Part shown: one piece after another, positions 1 through 6,541 of the stretch | Layout of the letters: each line of letters opens with the position of its first letter | How positions within the stretch are numbered: the first letter of the stretch is position 1 | Assembly (NCBI GenBank): GCA_002694525.1 | Contig: NZMN01000015.1 | Location: 34,124 to 42,080 of the forward strand | Origin: Methanobacteriota archaeon | Lineage (GTDB): Archaea > Thermoplasmatota > Poseidoniia > Poseidoniales > Poseidoniaceae | Reading direction: 5' to 3' | Length of the DNA stretch: 7,957 nt | Program-made: the position numbers and the translations under genes | Notes under the pieces: generated by a model | What the model saw: only the letters and a program-made list of their open reading frames with translations | Told to the model about the DNA's origin: nothing | Database searches by the model: none

Positions 1-1793
1 GAGAAGCCACTGAATCGAGAAGTGCAAACACGACGGCGCTGGAGGAAGCGCATGCACAACTCAACAGCATGCAGGTCGACATGGCGCAGGCTCGCAGCCA
101 GTGGGAAGAAGCGGAGGCTCGAGCGGAACGTTTGGTTCGTCGTGTCAACGAACTTGAACATCAGGTCAGCCAGCGGGCTGCGGAACTCGCCAAAGCCGTG
201 GGCGAAGCGGGAAGCAGTGCTGAACTGCAGGCGATGATCGAAGAACTCTCACTGAAGGAGGCGGAACTGAAAGCGAACCTTGCTGAAGGCAGTGAACGTT
301 TGGGCTCCATTCGAAAGCAGAGCGAAGACGAAGAACGCCGCTTGAGGGTGCTCAGCGAGCAGGTCAACACGAGCCGCGAACGGCACGCACGCGCTCAGGC
401 CGACCTCATCAGCGTTCAGGAGCAAGTCCACGTCAGCAACATGGAACTCGATGCGGCGCGAACCGAGGAAAAACACGTGCGCCAGCGTACCGAAGACGAC
501 CGTTTGCGCCGTTCGGAGGACGAAGCACGTCGAGCCAACGTCCAGGCAGAACTTCGGGAATTGATGGACGAACGAAGGCAGGTGCTCAGGGAACTGGGCG
601 ACCTTGGTGCTCGCAGAGGCCACGCTGAAGCCGAACTGGCCTCGCTGGTGGATAAAGCGACCTCACTGGCCGACGCCCACGAGGAAGCGCTCGCCGACAT
701 CCAAGAAGCGGAACGGCTTCGGGCTCGACTCGCTGAAGAACCCCTCGCACAAGCCCTGCTGGACGACAACACCACCTTCCAAGGCTTGGGCCCGGTGCTT
801 GAACGCCTGGAGCACGCACGCGGTCTTGGCTATTCCGTGACCATGCTGGACCGAGCGGTTGAACGCGCACTGCAGGTCATCCAAGGGACGGTTGACCACG
901 TGGCAGCGACACCACGTCATCTTCTTTCGTCCGAGGTCATGACCCTTCTCGAGCGGCAGGTCCCGCAAACAGCGGGCGCCGTGCGCGGCTTGGCTCGCTG
1001 GTCCGTTCAACAGCGACTGGAACAACAACTGGGCGAAACGGTGAATCACGTGGTGGTTGATCTCGAACACCTCCTCGAGGACTTCGACCGCTCGATCACC
1101 ATGCTGCGACGTATTCGAAACGTCCTCGAGCAGGTTGAACGGTTGGGTGCTCCTCCTCATGAGGTGCAGGCCCTCCTGGCGAATTGTCAGCGACCCGAAG
1201 CCCTGCCAAGTCTCGCTCTGGGCACGCGGAAATTGATTCAGATCGCCCTCGACGACATCTATCTCGAAGCGGACCAGAGGGACGCTGGAGAAGCGATCGG
1301 TCTGGAAGAGACCGCACGGGTTCTTGAGGAACTCATCACGCAGTTGGATGCTTCGGGCCTTACGGACGGACGTCCGACCGGCATGATGTGGGACTTTCAG
1401 CGAGATGGCCTGTTGCCCTTTGAACGAGAGGCCATCCCCGCTCAGCAACGCATTCCGGTCAACGAAGCCATGCTCGGCGAAATGAAGCCGCACCTGATTC
1501 AGACGGAGGAGACGACGATCGAGGCGCCCAAGGCGGAAACGGTCGACGACGAAGGTTGGTCACCGCTGCCTCCGCCGGCGGAAGAAGAGCACGATGTGGA
1601 CGTTGTCGTCGAACGGTCCGCCGAGCGAACGGCGCCGAACATCGAGGATGAACGAGCCCAGCTCGAGGCCGAACTGGCACGTCTCGATGCGGAACGTCAT
1701 CATCGAGCGGCTCACGCTCCAACCGTTCCGGCGCCCAAGGCCGATTCCGCTCTGGCGGACCTTGAGTCCCGTTTGTCCGATGTTGAGTTCTGA
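1..1793 (+). CDS. Long coiled-coil protein of unknown function (5' partial)
   Basis: The reading frame is open from base 3, before the first ATG at 69, so the gene starts upstream of the window. About 596 residues are visible. Residues 1 to about 250 are a nearly unbroken coiled coil rich in Glu, Arg, Ala, Gln and Leu. Residues 260-460 look like a compact, mostly helical region with few charged repeats. A proline- and acid-rich linker follows at about 495-545 (it includes PLPPPAEEE), then a short second coiled coil at about 545-566 and a terminal segment ending DVEF. No Walker A or ABC signature is visible, so an SMC/Rad50-type ATPase is not supported by the visible part, although an N-terminal head outside the window cannot be excluded. 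I do not recognise the family. A structural, scaffolding or chromosome/cell-shape role is possible but is inference. Its stop codon overlaps the start of the next gene, which suggests the two products are made together. Confidence 0.85.
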   Translation, partial: EATESRSANTTALEEAHAQLNSMQVDMAQARSQWEEAEARAERLVRRVNELEHQVSQRAAELAKAVGEAGSSAELQAMIEELSLKEAELKANLAEGSERLGSIRKQSEDEERRLRVLSEQVNTSRERHARAQADLISVQEQVHVSNMELDAARTEEKHVRQRTEDDRLRRSEDEARRANVQAELRELMDERRQVLRELGDLGARRGHAEAELASLVDKATSLADAHEEALADIQEAERLRARLAEEPLAQALLDDNTTFQGLGPVLERLEHARGLGYSVTMLDRAVERALQVIQGTVDHVAATPRHLLSSEVMTLLERQVPQTAGAVRGLARWSVQQRLEQQLGETVNHVVVDLEHLLEDFDRSITMLRRIRNVLEQVERLGAPPHEVQALLANCQRPEALPSLALGTRKLIQIALDDIYLEADQRDAGEAIGLEETARVLEELITQLDASGLTDGRPTGMMWDFQRDGLLPFEREAIPAQQRIPVNEAMLGEMKPHLIQTEETTIEAPKAETVDDEGWSPLPPPAEEEHDVDVVVERSAERTAPNIEDERAQLEAELARLDAERHHRAAHAPTVPAPKADSALADLESRLSDVEF

Positions 1794-2047
1794 TGATGCG
1801 CATGTCAACCGACACGACCACACTGATGGGGCGATCGGAAGAACGAGGCAGGCCCTTCCCTTTGTGGGTTGAGCGTCTTCTCCTGGTGGGAGCAGCCGTG
1901 ATTTTCGTACTGTATCGAGAACCGGTGAGCGGCATCGTGGACCATGCCGTGGTCGGCTCGCTGGTTGCTTATGCGGTCTTTCCACTCACGCTCTTGGCGT
2001 GTGTGGAGATCCTCGGCAGGGTCCTGCAAGGGTCCCTCCGATCATAG
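1793..2047 (+). CDS. Small two-helix membrane protein, unknown function
   Basis: This 84-residue protein has two predicted transmembrane helices, at about residues 28-41 and 52-75, joined by a short loop (YREPVSGIVDHA). The N-terminal 25 residues are hydrophilic and carry several Arg, and the C-terminus is short and basic. The first ATG shares its A with the TGA stop of the coiled-coil gene, which points to translational coupling. ATG codons at 1796 and 1802 are alternative starts, and no strong Shine-Dalgarno site separates them. The hydrophobic pattern and tight coupling support a real gene despite its size, and a membrane-anchor role for the coiled-coil protein is a reasonable guess. No known family was recognised. 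The 3' end overlaps the end of the facing gene by 6 bases. Confidence 0.7.
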   Translation: MMRMSTDTTTLMGRSEERGRPFPLWVERLLLVGAAVIFVLYREPVSGIVDHAVVGSLVAYAVFPLTLLACVEILGRVLQGSLRS

Positions 2048-3262
2048 CTGGGCGAAATCCTTGGTTGGCTCCGATTCCACAGCGGTTCGGTTGGTTCGTG
2101 ATTGAATGAAGCCGATGACGCGCTGCCACGGTATGAAGAATCGAAGCACGGCCATGATGCTCAGGAACAACAACGCAGAGATGACCAGACCGTAGGTCAG
2201 CGTCAGTTCAATCGATTCGGACACCTGACCCGCCCACTGGCTCCCCGTGGTGTCGGAAACGATGGTCAGCAGCACCTTGTGGAAGCCCAACGCCACCATG
2301 GTGGCCACCGCTGTGAGGCCGAGGAAGAGGAAGGTGTGTCGCAGATGGGTGTTGAGGACGTTGTCCATCTGGCGCACGTACTCGGGGTCGCGCTTGCACG
2401 ACTCGGGAAGGCGGAATGCGTACTCGAGGTTGCGAATCACACCGTAGCTGGCCTCTTGGAACACCATGATGAGCACGGCAATGAGGATGAGGTTGAACTG
2501 TTCCTGCGTGACGAGTTTCAGGCCGAACAAGCCAATCGTGGGGTCGGATGTCTGACTTTCAAGCGTGGCCAACGTCCCACCGTAGGAACCCAACTGAGCT
2601 TTGATCAGGGGGAACGTTAGGATGGCGTGTATACCGAGGAAAAGGAGGGTGAAACCGATGGCCCAAGCGATGGAACGTCGAGAGAGACCCCATATCCCAC
2701 GGGTCCCCATGATAACGGGGAGCAGGTACAAGAAGAGAATCATGAGCGACATGATCAGCAACAACGGCGTTTGCAGCGTCTCCAGTTCGGAGTCGTTCGG
2801 CAAACGAAGTTCGAACGAGAAAAGCATGCCAGCGAACCACGAGAGCATCAAGCGGCCAACGAGCAAGACGATGAGTCCGACGATGAAACCCAGCCGGATG
2901 CGCTGTTGAACCTTCGGAGATTGGAATGCGATGAACGCCATGATGCCACCCAAGCCCAAGCCAAGCACCAGCGGCACGAAGAATCGCCCAAGACCCGTTC
3001 GTCCTTCCCCCGTGAGCCAGTCGCCCAGCGGCAACTGGTCGGAGATCAACAACTCGATTGTGTCGAAGAGGATGGTGTGGTCGATGGAATTCACCACGTA
3101 GGTTGAAACCACCTCGAGATACATGCCGATGAGGGCCACGGTGGCGAGGATTTGCAGAGCGATGATTTGCCACTGCCGCCGAAGTGTTTTGAGATGGAGG
3201 GTGCGGGGTTTGGCGGTACCCTCGAGGTACACGTCCGACTGCAGTCCGACCTCACCCGCCAT
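2042..3262 (-). CDS. Eight-helix integral membrane protein, unknown family
   Basis: This 406-residue protein has about eight hydrophobic helices, at roughly 31-52, 93-113, 122-148, 166-187, 197-219, 256-275, 308-335 and 352-378. A basic N-terminal stretch (LKTLRRQ) before the first helix suggests that both termini lie inside the cell. A polar loop of about 30 residues between helices 6 and 7 (NLEYAFRLPESCKRDPEYVRQ and following) is the largest inside segment. The loop after helix 1 (about 53-92) and the Gly/Ser/Thr-rich segment at 221-255 would be outside. The start ATG lies 1 base after the TGA of the DUF58 gene, with a purine-rich AGGGGG about 7 bases upstream as a possible ribosome site, so it is the third gene of the DUF4350-DUF58 operon. 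In related clusters this position is often taken by a DUF4129 or transglutaminase-type membrane protein. I see no motif of either, so the family is left open. Confidence 0.85.
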   Translation of the reverse strand: MAGEVGLQSDVYLEGTAKPRTLHLKTLRRQWQIIALQILATVALIGMYLEVVSTYVVNSIDHTILFDTIELLISDQLPLGDWLTGEGRTGLGRFFVPLVLGLGLGGIMAFIAFQSPKVQQRIRLGFIVGLIVLLVGRLMLSWFAGMLFSFELRLPNDSELETLQTPLLLIMSLMILFLYLLPVIMGTRGIWGLSRRSIAWAIGFTLLFLGIHAILTFPLIKAQLGSYGGTLATLESQTSDPTIGLFGLKLVTQEQFNLILIAVLIMVFQEASYGVIRNLEYAFRLPESCKRDPEYVRQMDNVLNTHLRHTFLFLGLTAVATMVALGFHKVLLTIVSDTTGSQWAGQVSESIELTLTYGLVISALLFLSIMAVLRFFIPWQRVIGFIQSRTNRTAVESEPTKDFAQL

Positions 3263-3263
3263 C

Positions 3264-4517
3264 TCAGTACCCCCTTACCTGCATCAGCGCCTGAGACAAA
3301 TCCATGTCCGGCATCCAATCAATCACCTGCGCCCCCGACCCTGCCAGGGTGGTGAGGCGGTTCTGTCGTTCGAGTTTGAGAACCTCGTAGGACATGCGTG
3401 GAATGCGACTGACGAGTCGCTCGAAGTCCACACTGGACGGTGAGAGAACGGTCACCTCGTGACCCCGCCCAACAAGGTCGCGGACCGCTGCTGGTACCGT
3501 TCCATCGCCCTCGCACGAGGAGATGATGAAGACGGGGCTTCCCCGACTAAATCGGCCGCTCAACGAATTGGTGACCGCCTGCAGCGGCATCGCGCCCTTG
3601 GGACGCACGCCAGCAAGGGCGCTGAGGATTTTGAAATACTGCTTGTCGCCGGTGTCGGGGGGCAAGTACGAGAGTTTCTCGTCGTAGATGGCGAGCGCAA
3701 CCGAGTCGCGACGCTTCAGGAAAAAGGCAGCAAGACTGGCAGCGGACACCGTACCCATCTCCAAGGGATTCTTCAGCACCGTTCCGATGCGGGCAAGGTC
3801 TCGGCTGTCAAGGATGAGATAGAGGTCGGTGACGGCGTCTCGACACTTCTCGTTGACCATCAGGTCGCCGGTGCGAGCGAACGCTTTCCAGTTGATGTTT
3901 TTGAACGGATCACCGGGGACGTACTCTCGAAGCGAATAAAATTCGGAGCCTTGGCCGGGCGTCCTCAACGTGGTGGCACCGGTGTACATCTTTGGTGTGC
4001 GACTGCGGAGAAAGGCTTCCTCGATGTCCTTGATTTGCGGGAAGATGACGATGTCGCTGTGGTGGTCAACGTACATTTCCTCCACGCCGAGATTGAAGGT
4101 GTTTCGAGCTCGGAGGGAAACGGGTCCGATGGAATAGTGGCCGCGAAGTGGGCAGCGTAGCACGTAGCGAATGCGAGCGCTTTCGCCGGGCTTGAGGTTG
4201 AGTTGCATCTGATTGAGTCCGCTTCGGAGCTTCATTTCGTGAGGGATGTTGTCGTAAATGTCGAGCATCTGCGTCTTTCGGTTGCTCCGATTCGTCACCA
4301 ACAGTTCAACGTAGAGGTCGTCGCCTTTGTACAGGTTGTCGGCGGACAGGGTTCGTTGAACTTCAACGTCGCCGTGGCCTGAAATCCATGAGTTCACGAC
4401 GATGAAAGCGATGAGGCTCAAGCCGAGAATCATCATCTGTTGATTGGAAATCATCATCCCGATGAGGACCAGCGCAATGCCGCCGGTGAAGGTGAAGGCT
4501 GCTTTTCGCGTCCACAT
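3264..4517 (-). CDS. DUF58 family protein with N-terminal membrane hairpin and degenerate MIDAS
   Basis: This 417-residue protein belongs to the DUF58 family (Pfam PF01882), whose members have a von Willebrand A-like domain and are commonly encoded beside MoxR ATPases. Two adjacent hydrophobic helices (about 10-24 and 27-44) form a hairpin, leaving the rest probably in the cytoplasm. Residues 50-140 form a beta-rich domain (VEVQRTLSADNLYKGDDL, then GHYSIGPVSLRARN) typical of the N-terminal part of the family. The hallmark segment is at 191-221: LREYVPGD, INWKA, AR and LMVNE. The vWA-like part follows, but the usual D-x-S-x-S metal-site motif reads D237-S-R-D-L, and the later strand that normally ends in Asp reads IISSCEGD (331-338). 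Metal binding is therefore doubtful. The start is well supported by GAGGTGA 4 bases upstream. It sits 9 bases after the DUF4350-like gene and 1 base before the eight-helix membrane gene. Confidence 0.9.
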   Translation of the reverse strand: MWTRKAAFTFTGGIALVLIGMMISNQQMMILGLSLIAFIVVNSWISGHGDVEVQRTLSADNLYKGDDLYVELLVTNRSNRKTQMLDIYDNIPHEMKLRSGLNQMQLNLKPGESARIRYVLRCPLRGHYSIGPVSLRARNTFNLGVEEMYVDHHSDIVIFPQIKDIEEAFLRSRTPKMYTGATTLRTPGQGSEFYSLREYVPGDPFKNINWKAFARTGDLMVNEKCRDAVTDLYLILDSRDLARIGTVLKNPLEMGTVSAASLAAFFLKRRDSVALAIYDEKLSYLPPDTGDKQYFKILSALAGVRPKGAMPLQAVTNSLSGRFSRGSPVFIISSCEGDGTVPAAVRDLVGRGHEVTVLSPSSVDFERLVSRIPRMSYEVLKLERQNRLTTLAGSGAQVIDWMPDMDLSQALMQVRGY

Positions 4518-4521
4518 GGTC

Positions 4522-4528
4522 TCACCTC
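4522..4528 (-). promoter_or_regulatory. Shine-Dalgarno site of the DUF58 gene
   Basis: GAGGTGA on the minus strand matches the complement of the archaeal 16S rRNA tail. It ends 4 bases before the ATG at 4517 and overlaps the TGA stop of the preceding gene, which fits coupled translation within one mRNA and fixes the DUF58 start. Confidence 0.75.
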
Positions 4529-6149
4529 ACTGGCGCCCCCACGCCTTGATGCGTTTGACCAACGCAACGGTCTGCTCGAGGGTGTATCGGTTGCTCGATT
4601 CCACGGCGAACTTTGCGAGAACAGGGTCGTTGATCATGCTCACCAGTTCGTTGGCCTGCATCGCTTGGAATTCCTCGCGGTTCAATCCGTTTTGATTGCG
4701 CACCTTGGAGAGAAACACCTGTCGGATTTTCTCAACTTTGGAGTAGTATGCGTAGCGGTTGGCGTCTCCGAACCCGTAGTAAATGATGCTGAACACGTGC
4801 CGCCAGGGCTCTGGGTCCCGCTTCTTGATGAGGACCGCCTCGAAGGTGATGAACAGAATAAGGAACAAAAGCAACATCGCAAGCCCCTCACCCGTGAAAT
4901 AGACCAGCAGGAAGTAAACCGTGTTGTAGGAATCGGCCGCAAGAGCGCTCTGTGGGTGGCGTGATTCATCGAAAATGACCATGGCGTTTTCAGCCGGCTG
5001 ACCTGCCTCGTCAACCCGTTCGCTCATCAGCGCCTCTGCGATGAAATCCAACGCCCATTTCCGATTGTCGTTTTCGGGCATCAGGGTGTCGGTCGGGCCG
5101 TAGGCGCCGTCGTTGAACCCTTCGTAATCGTACATGGCGTTGATGAGGGCGGAGCCGTCCGCAACGAACAGAACCCGACCGCCGTCGGACGGTGAGCAAC
5201 TCGCCCGAGCGCAGACTTCGATGCTGAGGTTGAATTGCCCCCAGCGGTCGGGTGTTTCGGGCGTGATTTCGTTGCCGACCCAGATTTCTCCATCGCCGTT
5301 CACGTCCACCGTGGCCTCGTTGCTGGTCAGCGCCCGCACGGCGACCTCGGACAGCGGGCCACGAACACCGGGAATCACTTCGAGGCCGGTGATGTTGTTG
5401 AGGAGAACCTGGTAGGTGCCGTTGTAGTCAATACGGCCGTCAATCATGTGTTGCTGGCAGAGCGTGGCCTCGCCCTCAGGGAAGGTCTGGCCGCTCAGCG
5501 CCGAGCAAGGGTGTTCTCCTGGACCGCCTTGCTCCGCCCAGCGGTCGTGCGACGAGAGCGTCGAAGGGTCAAGTTGCGTACCGTTCATCCCGCAGGGGTT
5601 GTTTTGAACGCACATCCAGACGTAGTTGAAATCCAGTTCGGTGGCGTAGGTGGTGTCGAACACTTGGTCGCCCGTGTAGCGAATACCGAACGCTTCAGCG
5701 ATCGTGTTGGCATAGCCGTAATCCTCGAACACCATCGCCGTTCCACCGGCTTCAACGAATTCAACGATGGCGTTGATTTCGGACGGGGAATACCCGTTGC
5801 CTGAAGCGATGGTGATGAAACCGTCGTCGTCAAACTGCGGCAAGGACAGCGTGTCGCGCTCGACACCGGCCAGCACGTACGTGGTGTTGCGTGGGTCTTC
5901 AATGTCCGCCAAAAGAAGGGGGCTGCTGACCAATGAGCGGGTTTCGATGCCCATCGATTTGATGTCCTCGCGGAAGGCGGACATGTCGTTCCAATCGTCG
6001 TCGTAAGCGGACAGTTGGTCCGTCGCACTCAGATTGATGAAGTTGAGGAGGATGGTCATCAGCAAGATCAACATCACGGCCCAAAAGGACGCTTGGAGCG
6101 CAAGCCTCCGAGCGTTGAATTGAGCGGGGAGACCTAACATACGAATCAC
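4527..6149 (-). CDS. DUF4350-like membrane-anchored protein with cysteine-rich outer domain
   Basis: This protein of 540 residues has a basic N-terminus, a transmembrane helix at about 20-41, a long probably extracytoplasmic region to about 408, a second membrane segment at about 410-441 followed by positive IKKR, and a cytoplasmic tail of about 95 residues. The outer region resembles DUF4350 (PF14258), a glutamine-amidotransferase-like fold. It has an early strand-helix part with EFVEAGGTAMVFEDYG (130-145) and a late FDESRHPQ motif (393-400), which fits the family's usual Asp-Glu/His signature. Between them lies an insertion of about 160 residues with six Cys (180, 186, 215, 231, 313, 318) and an EF-hand-like loop DVNGDGEIWVGN (282-293). 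The start is uncertain: GTG at 6149, or ATG at 6140, which has GTGAT just upstream. The protein leads the operon with DUF58 and the eight-helix membrane protein. A role as the outer-face sensor or partner of that complex is inference. Confidence 0.8.
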   Translation of the reverse strand: MIRMLGLPAQFNARRLALQASFWAVMLILLMTILLNFINLSATDQLSAYDDDWNDMSAFREDIKSMGIETRSLVSSPLLLADIEDPRNTTYVLAGVERDTLSLPQFDDDGFITIASGNGYSPSEINAIVEFVEAGGTAMVFEDYGYANTIAEAFGIRYTGDQVFDTTYATELDFNYVWMCVQNNPCGMNGTQLDPSTLSSHDRWAEQGGPGEHPCSALSGQTFPEGEATLCQQHMIDGRIDYNGTYQVLLNNITGLEVIPGVRGPLSEVAVRALTSNEATVDVNGDGEIWVGNEITPETPDRWGQFNLSIEVCARASCSPSDGGRVLFVADGSALINAMYDYEGFNDGAYGPTDTLMPENDNRKWALDFIAEALMSERVDEAGQPAENAMVIFDESRHPQSALAADSYNTVYFLLVYFTGEGLAMLLLFLILFITFEAVLIKKRDPEPWRHVFSIIYYGFGDANRYAYYSKVEKIRQVFLSKVRNQNGLNREEFQAMQANELVSMINDPVLAKFAVESSNRYTLEQTVALVKRIKAWGRQ

Positions 6150-6238
6150 GTGGGAGGATTCCCAGCCTCAACACGCCCTCTACTGACTTTAGAAGGTTGT
6201 CCACTCGAGTTGGGAAAATGCTCACGCGTGCGTCGCTG
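6150..6238. other. 89-bp spacer with two 8-bp palindromes
   Basis: This is the largest non-coding gap in the window, lying between the PRC-barrel stop and the DUF4350-like start. It contains the perfect palindromes ACTCGAGT (6203-6210) and CACGCGTG (6223-6230), whose centres are 20 bases apart. A third palindrome, CACGTG (6147-6152), overlaps the GTG start. A short T-run (ATTTTC on the minus strand, about 6215-6220) could act as a weak archaeal terminator for the PRC gene. A regulatory function is only suggested. Confidence 0.35.
6186..6194 (-). promoter_or_regulatory. Possible weak TATA box for the DUF4350-DUF58-membrane operon
   Basis: TTCTAAAGT on the minus strand is the most AT-rich stretch ahead of the operon. 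With the usual archaeal spacing of about 25 bases to the transcription start, the leader would be about 15-25 bases, depending on whether GTG 6149 or ATG 6140 is used. The match to an archaeal TATA box is imperfect and no clear BRE is seen, so read-through from the PRC/CDC48 genes is an alternative. Confidence 0.25.
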
Positions 6239-6478
6239 TCAAACATTGAGGTGAATGTTTTCAGCGATGCGAGCAACGGCCGTGCCTGGAATCTTCACCG
6301 ATTGCCCGGCGTGCTCAAACGGAAGGGCCGAAGGATCGAGTCCAGCCTCGACATCGACGAGAAGTTCACTGATCAACCCCGTGTTGAGGTCAAAGCTGAT
6401 GTCGATGAGTGAACCCACGACGGCCCCGGTGCGGTCGACCACAACGTTTCCAAGAATTTCTCGACCGAAGATAGCCAT
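6239..6478 (-). CDS. Archaeal PRC-barrel domain protein
   Basis: This 79-residue single-domain protein belongs to the PRC-barrel superfamily (PF05239). It begins MAIFGREILGNVVVDRTG, then has GSLIDISFDLNTGLISELLV and ends IPGTAVARIAENIHLNV. These are the standard barrel strands, with the typical G-x-x-V-V-D-x-x-G opening and a closing strand of the type IPxxxVxxIxxxIxL. The ATG at 6478 is chosen because the family normally starts just before the REILG-like strand and GAGGAG lies 9 bases upstream. A longer frame from TTG at 6523 would add 15 charged residues with no family support. PRC-barrels include the RimM ribosome-maturation domain and stand-alone archaeal proteins, some of which (CdpB in haloarchaea) work with SepF in cell division. 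Which role applies here is not visible. The gene lies 63 bases after CDC48 on the same strand, with no clear promoter between them, so co-transcription is likely. Confidence 0.85.
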   Translation of the reverse strand: MAIFGREILGNVVVDRTGAVVGSLIDISFDLNTGLISELLVDVEAGLDPSALPFEHAGQSVKIPGTAVARIAENIHLNV

Positions 6479-6487
6479 GGACGTTCG

Positions 6488-6493
6488 CTCCTC
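6488..6493 (-). promoter_or_regulatory. Shine-Dalgarno site of the PRC-barrel gene
   Basis: GAGGAG on the minus strand lies 9 bases ahead of the ATG at 6478 and favours that start over the upstream TTG at 6523. Confidence 0.55.
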
Positions 6494-6541
6494 GTCCGTC
6501 TTGGTGGACTGGAATCCCTTCAATGCGTCGGTGGTTGGCCA

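Noticed and set aside
663..1493. 276-residue open frame opposite the coiled-coil gene
   Set aside because: It lies wholly antisense to a gene with strong coiled-coil character. Its translation has no family motif or membrane pattern and looks like a high-GC shadow.
1..1793. SMC/Rad50-type ATPase identity for the coiled-coil protein
   Set aside because: No Walker A, Walker B, ABC signature or hinge is visible. The C-terminus ends in a linker and a short coil rather than an ATPase half.
2627..3106. 159-residue open frame opposite the eight-helix membrane gene
   Set aside because: The product is extremely rich in Gln, Glu, Arg and His, as expected from reading the complement of hydrophobic codons. 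It is not a plausible protein.
3459..4160. 233-residue open frame opposite the DUF58 gene
   Set aside because: The minus strand carries clear DUF58 motifs across the same bases, and this frame shows no recognisable domain.
5235..5804. 189-residue open frame opposite the DUF4350-like gene
   Set aside because: It is antisense to a membrane-anchored protein with consistent topology. There are no motifs or convincing ribosome site of its own.
6479..6523. 15-residue N-terminal extension of the PRC-barrel protein from a TTG codon
   Set aside because: The family begins near the ATG at 6478, GAGGAG lies at a good distance before that ATG, and the extension is charged and unlike the family.
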